From Paraflavitalea sp966211765 (GTDB lineage Bacteria > Bacteroidota > Bacteroidia > Chitinophagales > Chitinophagaceae): a stretch of 64,000 bases of DNA. Each line of letters opens with the position of its first letter. Positions within the stretch are counted from its first letter, which is position 1. The DNA lies in contig CBIHOV010000005.1 of assembly GCA_966211765.1 (NCBI GenBank), forward strand, positions 1 to 64,000, read 5' to 3'. The notes beneath the pieces are model-generated. The model was not told where the DNA came from. It did no database searches and saw only the letters and a program-made list of their open reading frames with translations. Of this stretch, positions 51,304-59,710 are shown piece after piece. Made by a program: the position numbers and the translations under genes.

Positions 51304-52689
51304 TTACAGGCTGCCTTTCAGCACCACTTTGATCACCGATGCAATGGGATCAGTGGCTGCTGCGGGCAATGTCAGGCTCAGTACATCACCAGCACTGCTG
51401 GTCTTTACTGCTTTCTCATTACTCAACAATTTCGCACTAACCACTTTGTTCTTTATGCCTGGTATATCCAGCTTGCCATTGGCAGGCCACTCAAATACAG
51501 AGAAGTACAATACGGTATTGCCACCTTCTACCTTTTGAGTACAACGACCCCAGTTAAGCGGCTTCAACGGACTGCCCTTGGTACCATAGATGGCCTCCCC
51601 ATTTACCTTCATCCAGTCACCCACTTGTTTCAGGCGTTCGAGACTTTCCGCAGGAATGGTTCCATCGGCTTTGGGTCCGATATTCAGGAGATAGTTACCT
51701 CCTTTGGAGGCGATGTCGATCAGGTTCTGGATTAGTGTAGTAGTTGGCTTCCAGGCATTGTCATAACTCTTATAGCCCCAGGAACCGTTCATCGTCATAC
51801 AGGTTTCCCAGTCCTTGCCATCCATCTCCCCTACTTTTGGAATACGTTGCTCCGGGGTGGTATAGTCACCGGCAAAATTGGGACGCTTCAGACGGTCATT
51901 GGTTATGATATTAGGCTGCAGCTTCAGTTGAGCATTGAGCTTTTCAGCAAATTCATCAGTCATGCCCGTAGGTGTATCCCACCACAAAACAGCTACATCA
52001 CCATAGTTCGTCAATAATTCCTTTACCTGAGGTACAGCTACCTCATCCATGTACTGGGCCATGGTTTTGGTAGTTTGTGCCGGGTCCCAGTGACCGCTAT
52101 TGGCAGCTGTATAAGCATCGATGCGGGCAGAATCAGGATTGGCCCATCCTTCAGAAGTTACTTTGCGGGCTGCAGCGCCACCGGGATTGTTCCAGTCTTG
52201 TGCATGTGAATAGTAGAACCCTAACTTAATGCCGTATTTACGACAGGCTTCAGCCAAGGGCTTCAGCAAGTCTTTACCATAAGGAGAAGCATCTACAATA
52301 TCCCATTTACTGGCCTTGCTGTCGAACATAGCAAAACCATCATGGTGCTTGGCAGTAATGACAATGTACTTCATGCCGGCTTCCTTTGCGGTACGTACCC
52401 ATGCATCAGCATCATATTTGACCGGATTGAAGTCCTGGGCAAACTTTTGGTATTCCGCTACCGGTATCTTTCCCCGGTTCATGATCCACTCGCCAATGCG
52501 GTTGATCTTTTGTCCGTTATAAGTGCCGGCCGGAACCGCATATACACCCCAGTGGATAAACATACCAAACCGGGCTTCACGCCACCACTCCATACGTTGT
52601 TCTTTGGTAGAGGCAGCGGAGGGCTGTGCCATGCTGGTATGCATCAGGATACAGGAAGCGGCGGCAAGGCAAAAAAAGCGTCTCATCAT
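51304..52689 (-). CDS. Exported GH29 alpha-L-fucosidase
   Basis: A 461-residue enzyme, the shortest of the three GH29 proteins here. The signal peptide is MMRRFFCLAAASCILMHTSM ending AQ. The barrel shows ARFGMFIHWGVYAVPAGTYN, TAKHHDGFAMFDSKASKWDI, LGFYYSHAQDWNNPGG, and GDVAVLWWDTPTGM with the likely nucleophile Asp. SKGGNYLLNIGPKADGT closes the catalytic part, and a short beta domain ends in PIASVIKVVLKGS. It carries no large C-terminal module, unlike its paralogs at 42289 and 59711. Followed downstream by a hairpin and preceded by an acetylesterase gene on the same strand. Confidence 0.95.
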   Translation of the reverse strand: MMRRFFCLAAASCILMHTSMAQPSAASTKEQRMEWWREARFGMFIHWGVYAVPAGTYNGQKINRIGEWIMNRGKIPVAEYQKFAQDFNPVKYDADAWVRTAKEAGMKYIVITAKHHDGFAMFDSKASKWDIVDASPYGKDLLKPLAEACRKYGIKLGFYYSHAQDWNNPGGAAARKVTSEGWANPDSARIDAYTAANSGHWDPAQTTKTMAQYMDEVAVPQVKELLTNYGDVAVLWWDTPTGMTDEFAEKLNAQLKLQPNIITNDRLKRPNFAGDYTTPEQRIPKVGEMDGKDWETCMTMNGSWGYKSYDNAWKPTTTLIQNLIDIASKGGNYLLNIGPKADGTIPAESLERLKQVGDWMKVNGEAIYGTKGSPLKPLNWGRCTQKVEGGNTVLYFSVFEWPANGKLDIPGIKNKVVSAKLLSNEKAVKTSSAGDVLSLTLPAAATDPIASVIKVVLKGSL

Positions 52690-53006
52690 TAGTGCAATTA
52701 TTTAAAAGGATATAGCAATCGTAATAAACAGCAAATTAGCCAGATATATTTTATCCCATTTTAGTCTTTTGGCATACTATTCAATCTTTTTAGCAATTAA
52801 ACAGGACAGTTCAGGATGGCCGCCAACCTTCGCAGGCAACTCATTCTTATGCAGTTAAACTAAGAAGGCAGCAAAAAGCCCCGCTACTGCGGGGCCCTAT
52901 AAATGATTACCATTAACATTGAGGTCACTTCTCAAAACCAATCCCCCTACACAATTGCCGTTCATTATTCGTTAGCATTTTCAAATGGTCATTCACCATT
53001 GACAAT
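52690..53006. other. Intergenic region with terminator and short AT-rich sequence
   Basis: Nothing gene-like is seen in these 317 bases. They contain the terminator of the esterase gene and an AT-rich stretch with TCATTCACCATTGACAATTC-type wording (52987-53010) of the kind that recurs between Bacteroidota genes. The GH29 promoter must lie in the left part. Confidence 0.45.
52871..52896 (-). terminator. Rho-independent terminator of the acetylesterase gene
   Basis: On the reverse strand GCCCCGC-AGTA-GCGGGGC is followed by TTTTTGC. The stem occupies 52878-52884 and 52889-52895, about 110 bp after the stop codon at 53007. Confidence 0.85.
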
Positions 53007-54410
53007 TCACTTTTTCGCCTCCCAATCATCTGTTCTGAACGGCGCAGCTGGTAATCCGTCCGTATTGAACAACTCACCTTCCGGCCAATCTTTAAAGGCA
53101 TACCGCACAGCCACCGGTCCTTTTACCTGTGGACTGAACAGGAACAGACCATCATTGGTGATCTTTGCTTTGGCAGCATAAAACACTTTATCGCTGCCGG
53201 CTATTTCAAAATTCACCAGGTCTTTGCCATAAGTGGTCAATCCAAGAGGTGCATTGTTGAATGCAACTTTTGCCGTATCAGCAACGATCGTCAGGGATTT
53301 ATAGACCGGCCCCTGGTATACAATACCTTCCCGCCCATAGGTTTTGGCCAGGGCCCAGTAAGCAAGCCGTTTGCTTACGATCATTTTATTGGCTGGATGG
53401 ATCGTACGCTGGTCACCGGCATCCATACATACGGCCATGCCGCTGTTGGGAATTAGTGTCTGTGCTTTATCCTGTGCTTCCCTCAGGTAGGGCACCAGTT
53501 CCCGTACATTCGGATATTGGTAGGGTGCTATCTGTACAAAATAAAAAGGCCAGTTACCTTTATTCCACAACGCACGCCATTCACCCACCATGGCTTGCAT
53601 CAGCTTTGCATAGATCTCCGGCTGCAACCTGTTAGATTCACCCTGGTACCACAGCACTCCTTTCATTTCATAACCCACCAGTGGAGCGATCATGGCATTG
53701 AACAATACAGAAGGATCATTCCTGGTCATAGCTGCATTGGCAGCCGGGTATTTCACTCCTTCCACCTGTTTCAAACTGGCTGTATCCATCCATGCTTCTA
53801 TGGGCGTGCCGCCCCAGGTAGTTTGAATAATACCAATGGGTACTTTCAGACGCTGCCGCAATATCCTGGCAAAATTATATCCCACCGCGCTGAACTCCTT
53901 TGCCGACTGAGGAGAAACCATTTCCCATTTTGCTTTCACATCCGTTTGAGGAGTTTTCGTGAAAGCCCTCTCCAGCCGGAACAGATGGATGGCTGTATCA
54001 TCTGCTTCCAGCAACATATCATCGGCCCCTATGATGGGTTGGTTCTTAAACCCCTTTACCGGCATTTCCATATTGGATTGGCCCGAACAAATCCACACCT
54101 CTCCTACCAATACGTTGGACAATTTTAGTATTTCACCATCGCTGAGGGTGATGTCGTATGGGCCACCTGCTTTGGGTGTGCGTACGGTTGTTTTCCAATT
54201 GCCTGCTGCATTGGCCCGAATGGTATACTTCTTCTTGTCCCAGGAAGTAAGGATAGTAATGGTAGCATTCGCTTTGGCAGTACCCCAGATAGCTGCATCC
54301 GCCTGTTGCTGCAGCACCATATTGTTGCCAAACAAGGCAGGTAAGGTAATAGTAGCCTGGGCAGTATAGCCCATAAAAGCCAGTAAAATGGTCAGCGCCT
54401 TTTTAATCAT
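53007..54410 (-). CDS. Exported SASA-domain sialate O-acetylesterase-like carbohydrate esterase
   Basis: A 467-residue SGNH-hydrolase-fold esterase. Signal peptide 1-18 (LLAFMGYTAQA). An N-terminal beta domain (ALFGNNMVLQQQADAAIWGT) is followed by the catalytic core. VWICSGQSNMEMPVKGF carries the nucleophilic Ser, TTWGGTPIEAWMDTASL the oxyanion Gly, GVLWYQGESNRLQPEIYAKL the conserved Asn, and DAGDQRTIHPANKMIVSKRL the His of the catalytic dyad/triad. Members remove O-acetyl groups from sialic acids or from plant polysaccharides such as acetylated pectin and xylan. In a fucosidase/uronyl-hydrolase PUL the plant role is more likely. It has its own terminator. Confidence 0.92.
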   Translation of the reverse strand: MIKKALTILLAFMGYTAQATITLPALFGNNMVLQQQADAAIWGTAKANATITILTSWDKKKYTIRANAAGNWKTTVRTPKAGGPYDITLSDGEILKLSNVLVGEVWICSGQSNMEMPVKGFKNQPIIGADDMLLEADDTAIHLFRLERAFTKTPQTDVKAKWEMVSPQSAKEFSAVGYNFARILRQRLKVPIGIIQTTWGGTPIEAWMDTASLKQVEGVKYPAANAAMTRNDPSVLFNAMIAPLVGYEMKGVLWYQGESNRLQPEIYAKLMQAMVGEWRALWNKGNWPFYFVQIAPYQYPNVRELVPYLREAQDKAQTLIPNSGMAVCMDAGDQRTIHPANKMIVSKRLAYWALAKTYGREGIVYQGPVYKSLTIVADTAKVAFNNAPLGLTTYGKDLVNFEIAGSDKVFYAAKAKITNDGLFLFSPQVKGPVAVRYAFKDWPEGELFNTDGLPAAPFRTDDWEAKK

Positions 54411-54594
54411 ATTGCAAACTTTTTGATTAGGGCTTCTAAAATAGGTATTAGTTCTTTATTAATAAAGAATGGTGAGCTACTCCGGAGAGCAATTCACCAT
54501 TAAATATTTAACAATAGGGCTCAGCAGGTAAACAGGCCCTTTGTTTTTAGTATTACTATACAAAGTTTACTATAACCTGACTTTCTGTTCACCC

Positions 54595-55116
54595 CTATTC
54601 CATCCGGGCAAAATACATGTACCAGTTCCATTCCCAGGTCTCCCCCTGGTCGGCTGAAAAAGCCTGGCTCCATACTGGTTGATCCGGATTGGTGGCATCC
54701 CAGTTGAACCGGACCAGTATCTCCTGGCCGTTGAAAATATCTTTTGTAAGAAAATGTCCCACGCCATCCTGGAAGGAACCTTGTACCGGCGGGTCCATTG
54801 TCACGGCATTGCTGTCGGCCCAATAGATGCTCCACAGGCGGGTGGCCGGATTGAAGAGCCGGAGGGTCATGCCTTCAAAAGGTTTTCCTTCAAAATCAGT
54901 AATAAAATTATCTGTATTGCCCATGCCCTGTAATATCTTACGCAATTCCTGCGTGGCGGGAAACTCGTACCATTCCGTGCAATTGTTCAGCCTGGTCTTC
55001 AACTTTCGGTTATGAACATGCCAACGGCCTTGCAGGAAATCAAAATCATGTTGGGAAGAAGAAGCAGAAGGCTTGATGATCAGGTCGCCTTCTGCATTGA
55101 ACTGTATGGACTTCAT
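54595..55116 (-). CDS. DUF1579-like lipocalin-type protein
   Basis: About 173 residues from the Met at 55116 (MKSIQFNAEGDLIIKPSASS); the 15 upstream codons are probably untranslated. There is no signal peptide. The body is beta-strand-rich: HDFDFLQGRWHVHNRKLKTR, MTLRLFNPATRLWSIYWADS, GHFLTKDIFNGQEILVRFNW, and FSADQGETWEWNWYMYFAR. The FLxGxW opening and the WSxxFSxDxGxTWExNW ending are the usual DUF1579-type pattern, a small cytoplasmic lipocalin-like barrel with no known reaction. It shares a strand with the WYL regulator upstream. Confidence 0.78.
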   Translation of the reverse strand: MKSIQFNAEGDLIIKPSASSSQHDFDFLQGRWHVHNRKLKTRLNNCTEWYEFPATQELRKILQGMGNTDNFITDFEGKPFEGMTLRLFNPATRLWSIYWADSNAVTMDPPVQGSFQDGVGHFLTKDIFNGQEILVRFNWDATNPDQPVWSQAFSADQGETWEWNWYMYFARME

Positions 55117-55228
55117 GGCTATATTTCTGTATTTAATGATGTGGGAATGCTGTGCCCGCAACCGGGTTTAATCGCCGGTTGAGGTACAAAGTAAAGCAGG
55201 GCCACTGACAACCCTATGGCAGTCTGTT

Positions 55229-55915
55229 TTACTGGTGAGAAAAAAATTTGAGGTAGTTGGTGGCCTCGAAAGCATGTTCCCGGCGAAAGGGTTTGCCGGT
55301 ATTGGTAAGCCGTACGATCGTCTTTACCTTAAAATCGCGGTATTCATTCCGGAGCCAGCACCAGGCAATGAGGTGCCATTGATAGGTATAGAACACCAGC
55401 CCAACTGCTTCAATATCGCGTTCTGTATGGGTGCCTTTGTTATCTGTGTATTTGATATTTAATATCTGTTTCTGCGCAATGGCTTGCTGCAGGGTGGCCA
55501 GGTGGGCGGTGGTGACCTTTTCCTCCTCCGGCACATAGATATTGACCTGAGCGCTCATCTGATCGGCCAGGTCCTTGTCATAAGATCTTAGCACCGCTTT
55601 AATTTTGTTCAGTGCCGAAGTGCTGTGTTTGGCTATGGATTGGTCGGTAAACCGGTTGGCCAGGGTTTGTAACAGGATGAGCGCATTGGCTTCTTCGGCA
55701 GTAAACGACAAGGGAGGCAAGAAGAACCCCTTTGCAATATGATAGCCCTTATTGGGTTCAAAGCTTACCGGCACACCGATCTCATTGAGGGCTTTCACAT
55801 CCCTGTATACTGTACGTACACTCAATCCAAAGCGCTCCGCCAGTTTCTCCGGCAGCACGTACTTTTTGGATTGCAGTACGGTAATAAGTCCCATCAGTCG
55901 GTCAATACGGTTCAA
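55229..55915 (-). CDS. YafY-type HTH and WYL-domain transcriptional regulator
   Basis: A 228-residue regulator. Residues 1-60 form the HTH_11 domain (RLMGLITVLQSKKYVLPEKL, then AERFGLSVRTVYRDVKAL). The WYL domain occupies about 130-215, with ILNIKYTDNKGTHTERDIEA and the sensory pattern VFYTYQWHLIAWCWLRNEYR, followed by FKVKTIVRLTNTG. WYL domains bind small or nucleic-acid-derived ligands. It sits upstream of a DUF1579-like gene and downstream of nitronate monooxygenase, all on the reverse strand. This gene may control its immediate neighbours; the target is unknown. Confidence 0.92.
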   Translation of the reverse strand: MNRIDRLMGLITVLQSKKYVLPEKLAERFGLSVRTVYRDVKALNEIGVPVSFEPNKGYHIAKGFFLPPLSFTAEEANALILLQTLANRFTDQSIAKHSTSALNKIKAVLRSYDKDLADQMSAQVNIYVPEEEKVTTAHLATLQQAIAQKQILNIKYTDNKGTHTERDIEAVGLVFYTYQWHLIAWCWLRNEYRDFKVKTIVRLTNTGKPFRREHAFEATNYLKFFSHQ

Positions 55916-55961
55916 TGGATAATTTGATTATTGTTTTATACTGACCAGTTCTACATATTAG

Positions 55962-57026
55962 TTATTCATAACCCAAAGCAGCCTGCGCTATCAGTTCCCC
56001 GAATATCTCTGCAGCAGTGCCAGTTTTCGCTTTGGAAGCTGCCTGCCCTGCCCATAGGGGTACAAACTCTTTATAATTGTTGGAGATACCAAACGCTCTG
56101 AAGGGTGATGCGAGACTGGCTTGTACGGGGTACACCGGAATCGGGATGCCCGAACCTTCTACTGCCGAGATCAGTTTATTACGCAGCCCCCTGGCCCAGC
56201 GACCGGAAAAGGCCCGGGTGAGAATGATATCAGTTTCGCTGGCTTGTTGTATCGCCGTTTTGTAGGCCGGAATGGCCATGCTTTCTGTACAAGCAATAAA
56301 AGCACTGCCCAGTTGAACACCGGCAGCACCCATGGTCAATGCTGCCTTAATGGACTTTCCATCCATAATACCACCGGCAGCCAGCACCGGTTGTTTGACC
56401 TCAGCGGTGATCAATGAGAGTAAGGATAGCAATCCAATAGCAGGCAAAGTATCATTGTCTACAAAGGTGCCCCGGTGCCCACCGGCTTCAATGCCCTGCG
56501 CCGTGATGGCATCTATGCCCTTGCCTGATAATATCAAGGCTTCCAGCAGACAGGTAGCGGTCCCGATCAGGATAACACCTTTATCATGAAATGCGTTAAT
56601 GGCAGGATCACTCAATATGCCAAAGGTGAAGCTAACCACTGGCACCTTTTCCTCCAACAGTACGGGCACCTGGTCAGTATAGGAATAGAATTGGAAAGTT
56701 TCGGGGGATGAAGCCGGTAGCGCCACCTTGTGATCAGCCGCCAGCTTTTCCAGGAATGCCTGCATGGGCTTGATGGCGTTGAGGTTTACGTTCGGTATAT
56801 TGTAAACGAAGAGATTTACAGCAAAAGGCTTATCCGTTAATGCCTTTGTTTGGCGGATCAGCTCCCGGGTAACTTCCGGTGACAAACCACCTACAGGAAG
56901 GGAACCCAGTCCACCCGCATTGGATATGGCGGCCACCATCGCCGGCGTGGTAACGCCCAGCATAGGAGCCTGGACAATTGGGTATTTTATCTTAAGCAGC
57001 TGCGTGAGGGCATTGCTCCACTCCAT
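55962..57026 (-). CDS. Nitronate monooxygenase (2-nitropropane dioxygenase family)
   Basis: A 354-residue FMN-dependent TIM-barrel enzyme that oxidises nitronates such as propionate-3-nitronate, a plant and fungal toxin. It starts MEWSNALTQLLKIKYPIVQA followed by PMLGVTTPAMVAAISNAGGL, the first FMN-contact loop. The catalytic-type His is in AITAQGIEAGGHRGTFVDND. Later, QPVLAAGGIMDGKSIKAALT then MGAAGVQLGSAFIAC bind the FMN phosphate. The length is the family norm. No signal peptide. It lies 46 bp upstream of the WYL regulator, so they may be co-regulated. No link to glycan use is apparent. Confidence 0.93.
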   Translation of the reverse strand: MEWSNALTQLLKIKYPIVQAPMLGVTTPAMVAAISNAGGLGSLPVGGLSPEVTRELIRQTKALTDKPFAVNLFVYNIPNVNLNAIKPMQAFLEKLAADHKVALPASSPETFQFYSYTDQVPVLLEEKVPVVSFTFGILSDPAINAFHDKGVILIGTATCLLEALILSGKGIDAITAQGIEAGGHRGTFVDNDTLPAIGLLSLLSLITAEVKQPVLAAGGIMDGKSIKAALTMGAAGVQLGSAFIACTESMAIPAYKTAIQQASETDIILTRAFSGRWARGLRNKLISAVEGSGIPIPVYPVQASLASPFRAFGISNNYKEFVPLWAGQAASKAKTGTAAEIFGELIAQAALGYE

Positions 57027-57099
57027 ATATTCTTTTAACCGAATGTAAGAAGGAATATTAAGAGCTGGGAATTATTTCCGACGAGCAGCATCCTGATCA

Positions 57100-57585
57100 C
57101 TATTGTGGCCTCTTCCTGAACTGCAATACCTCTTCTTCATCAGGGTCACCTACATAGCGGGACAGGGTAAGCATAGAGTCCTTGACTACGATATCAAAAT
57201 CTGTAAAGGTTCTGTATCTGAACAGGCGGCCTTTTTCAAAAGCCATACCCAGTTTCCAGTCGTCACCGTTCTTATGTAGCCGCCAGCCACCGATGGCTTC
57301 CCATACCAATCCGCCCTTGCTGGCTGCATCCATACAATCCGGTAAACGCACTTTAAAAGAAGAATCAGAGTTGAGCTTGACATAAACAGAATCGCGGGCA
57401 TATTTCTTTTTTGTCAGCATATCATGGGTCTCTTTAGTAGCATACCAGGTGCCCGCTATATCATTCAATAGCTGCTGATCCGTTACCGGCAGACCAATGC
57501 TGCTATTACCGGCTCCTTTGGAATGACAGCCAGCCAAAACAATCCCCGTAACAACAGCCAATAACCATGTGCGCATAGAATTCAT
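57100..57585 (-). CDS. Hypothetical lipoprotein
   Basis: About 161 residues from the Met at 57585 (MNSMRTWLLAVVTGIVLAGC gives a clear lipobox, Cys20). The frame opens upstream at 57648; the later start is preferred because it puts the lipobox at the usual position. The mature part is a small beta-rich domain: NDIAGTWYATKETHDMLTKK, DSSFKVRLPDCMDAASKGGL, WEAIGGWRLHKNGDDWKLGM, and KDSMLTLSRYVGDPDEEEVL. It resembles lipocalin-type proteins that begin with a GxW motif, but I recognise no family. Divergent from the DUF6934-like gene across about 100 bp. Confidence 0.7.
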   Translation of the reverse strand: MNSMRTWLLAVVTGIVLAGCHSKGAGNSSIGLPVTDQQLLNDIAGTWYATKETHDMLTKKKYARDSVYVKLNSDSSFKVRLPDCMDAASKGGLVWEAIGGWRLHKNGDDWKLGMAFEKGRLFRYRTFTDFDIVVKDSMLTLSRYVGDPDEEEVLQFRKRPQ

Positions 57586-57687
57586 TGAGGCTGTAAATGT
57601 CGCTGATAGTTGGCAATAAAAGAAAAGCACCAATCCAAAACCAAACATTAATAAAAAACGTATACTGTTATCATAACAAGCAAGAAC

Positions 57688-58233
57688 ATGGCCTTAAATA
57701 TAAAAGTTAGCCTTGAAAATCGGTACGCATTACTATCCATAGACGACGATTTAAGATATAGCGTTTTTGAAAGCATCTTAACGAACGGCATGGTTTCCCG
57801 ATTAGGTATTAAAATAAGCACAGAAGCACATCCTTATATGCCCGATGTTTATAACCTTGCCTTTGGCCCTGTAAACGATAAAAATGAAATAGATGATTGC
57901 ATTAAACTTACCCACCAAGATCATTCAAAAGTATTTTCAACCATTGTGTTCGCAGCATTAACTTTTTTGACTCAGCATAAAAACAAATATCTGGGCATTG
58001 ATGGATCTGATACCCGGAGGGCCTATATGTACTACCGCTGCATTCAGAATAATTTCGAATACCTTAATTCTTTGTTTAACATCCATGGAGTGAACTATTA
58101 CTTACGGATATTGAGAGATGGATCATCTGACTATGACCTGGAAGACTTTTTGGCTATTCCTATTATAATACAAAAAGACGAGCCAATTTTACCAGCCAAA
58201 CTTTATAACTATTTCATTTTCAATTCAAAATAA
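57688..58233 (+). CDS. DUF6934-like hypothetical protein
   Basis: A 181-residue soluble protein with no signal or membrane segment. It resembles the Bacteroidota DUF6934 family in order and wording: an N-terminal beta part (ALLSIDDDLRYSVFESILTN), the core VYNLAFGPVNDKNEIDD, then HSKVFSTIVFAALTFLTQHK and LGIDGSDTRRAYMYYRCIQN, where Gly-Ser-Asp-x-x-Arg-x-x-x-Tyr is the most characteristic motif. Function of the family is not established. A 57-residue gene follows by 50 bp on the same strand, an arrangement suggestive of a two-gene module. AT-rich relative to neighbours. Confidence 0.7.
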   Translation: MALNIKVSLENRYALLSIDDDLRYSVFESILTNGMVSRLGIKISTEAHPYMPDVYNLAFGPVNDKNEIDDCIKLTHQDHSKVFSTIVFAALTFLTQHKNKYLGIDGSDTRRAYMYYRCIQNNFEYLNSLFNIHGVNYYLRILRDGSSDYDLEDFLAIPIIIQKDEPILPAKLYNYFIFNSK

Positions 58234-58283
58234 TCTATCCGAAAGAAGCATACGTATTACAAAAAATAATGTAATTTTAAGCC

Positions 58284-58457
58284 ATGGATGAAAAGATATT
58301 AAAAGAGGTTGAAGAGCACATAAAGAAAGCAAAAGCTATTGCAAAACCGGATTTTAAAGTCACAGTAAAATCTGGAGAAACTTCTTCATTGGGTAAAATC
58401 ATCACAACCCAAAAGCAGGCAGACCTTTTTATGAAAATGTTGAAAGCATTAGAGTAG
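58284..58457 (+). CDS. Small acidic/basic helical protein, 57 residues
   Basis: A short gene found by reading the gap after the DUF6934-like gene. It starts MDEKILKEVEEHIKKAKAIA and ends FMKMLKALE. The first half is a strongly amphipathic Lys/Glu helix, the middle is KPDFKVTVKSGETSSLG, and the end is another helix. The AT-rich stretch GTAATTTTAAGCC precedes the ATG, and a terminator lies 22 bp past the stop. No family is recognised. Its 50-bp distance and shared strand make it a probable partner of the upstream gene. Confidence 0.6.
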   Translation: MDEKILKEVEEHIKKAKAIAKPDFKVTVKSGETSSLGKIITTQKQADLFMKMLKALE

Positions 58458-58479
58458 ACCAATAAAGCGCATTTAACAG

Positions 58480-58505
58480 AAAAGCCTCCCGCGAAGGAGG
58501 CTTTT
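58480..58505. terminator. Bidirectional terminator between convergent transcripts
   Basis: AAAAGCCTCC (58480-58489), loop CGCGAA, GGAGGCTTTT (58496-58505): a perfect 10-bp stem with T-runs both ways. It ends the 57-residue gene and the reverse GH88 operon. Confidence 0.88.
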
Positions 58506-58531
58506 GTTATTTATCATACTATCATATTCTT

Positions 58532-59710
58532 TTACTTCTTCTTCCCCCTCAGCAACGCCTCCAGGTAATAATAATCTGCATAGTTCAGCGGCACATCCAC
58601 TTCACTGTCGGAAGGTTTGGAACCCGTACTGTGCAGCAGGATAAAACCATAATTCTTTCCAATGGGTGAACGGTAAGCATTGGTAAGATTGGTTACGATC
58701 TTATCAGCCGTTTTGTTATACAGCTTTGCGTTCTTGGTATAGGCACTTAATTCATACAAACCAGATGCTATAACAGCTGCAGCAGAAGCATCCCGTGGAG
58801 CATTGGGTATCTCGGGTGCATCGAAATCATAATAAGGCACCAGGTCCTTCGGCAAACGCGGATGATTCAGGATAAAAGAGGCAATATGTTCCGCCTGCTG
58901 TAAATAAACGGGGTTCTTTGTATACCGGTAACACATGGTATATCCATACAAAGCCCAGGCCTGCCCTCTTGACCAGGCCGATTCATGACTATACCCCTGA
59001 TGCGTATTTTTCTTTACAACCGCACCAGTTGTGGTATCATAGTCAACAACGTGGTAAGAACTATAATCCGGACGGAAATGGTTCTTCATGGTCGTATTCG
59101 CATGGGCTACCGCTATCTTATAAAATGAGGAATCACCAGTGAGCTTCGTAGCTTCAAACAGCAACTCCAGGTTCATCATATTATCAATGATCACCGGAAA
59201 GCCCCATACCTCTTTATGATGATCCCAGCTACGGATACAGCCTACTGTAGGATTAAATCGGGTGGACAGGGTCCTGGCCGATTGGATTATGACGTCTTTA
59301 TAAGCGGCATCCCTGGTAAGGCGATAGCCGCTGCCAAAACTGCAATAAACCTTAAAGCCCATATCATGGGTGCCCGCATTGGTTTTCTCTTTCTCAATAT
59401 TGGCCGTATAGGCTTTGGCCTGCTTAACCCACTCCCGTTTGCCGGTATACTCATAGAGAAACCACAATACGCCGGGGAAAAAGCCGCTGGTCCAATCGCG
59501 TGAAGCTACCAGCTTCAACTTTCCACTGTCAATGGTGCGGGGAGATACCAGGTCCGGCCTATCGCCTTTGGCTACAGGCACTGCTTTTAACATCAGCTTC
59601 GTTTGCTTTTCTGCATCTGCTATTACAGCCGGCAGTTTTACCTGCGCTTGCAGGGAACCTTGCAATAAAACACCAATCACTAAACCAGCAATTAACCTCA
59701 TGCTTTGCAT
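58532..59710 (-). CDS. Exported GH88-type unsaturated glucuronyl hydrolase
   Basis: A 392-residue (alpha/alpha)6 enzyme. The Met at 59710 directly follows the stop of the upstream GH29 gene; a second Met at residue 4 (MRLIAGLVIGVLLQGSLQAQ) is an equally good signal-peptide start. GH88 marks are LVASRDWTSGFFPGVLWFLY, SWDHHKEVWGFPVIIDNMMN with the Asp at the active site, and GYSHESAWSRGQAWALYGYT, then PRDASAAAVIASGLYELS. It would take unsaturated uronic acids off lyase-generated oligosaccharides. It is the last gene of the GH31-lyase-GH29-GH88 operon, before a strong terminator. Confidence 0.93.
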   Translation of the reverse strand: MQSMRLIAGLVIGVLLQGSLQAQVKLPAVIADAEKQTKLMLKAVPVAKGDRPDLVSPRTIDSGKLKLVASRDWTSGFFPGVLWFLYEYTGKREWVKQAKAYTANIEKEKTNAGTHDMGFKVYCSFGSGYRLTRDAAYKDVIIQSARTLSTRFNPTVGCIRSWDHHKEVWGFPVIIDNMMNLELLFEATKLTGDSSFYKIAVAHANTTMKNHFRPDYSSYHVVDYDTTTGAVVKKNTHQGYSHESAWSRGQAWALYGYTMCYRYTKNPVYLQQAEHIASFILNHPRLPKDLVPYYDFDAPEIPNAPRDASAAAVIASGLYELSAYTKNAKLYNKTADKIVTNLTNAYRSPIGKNYGFILLHSTGSKPSDSEVDVPLNYADYYYLEALLRGKKK

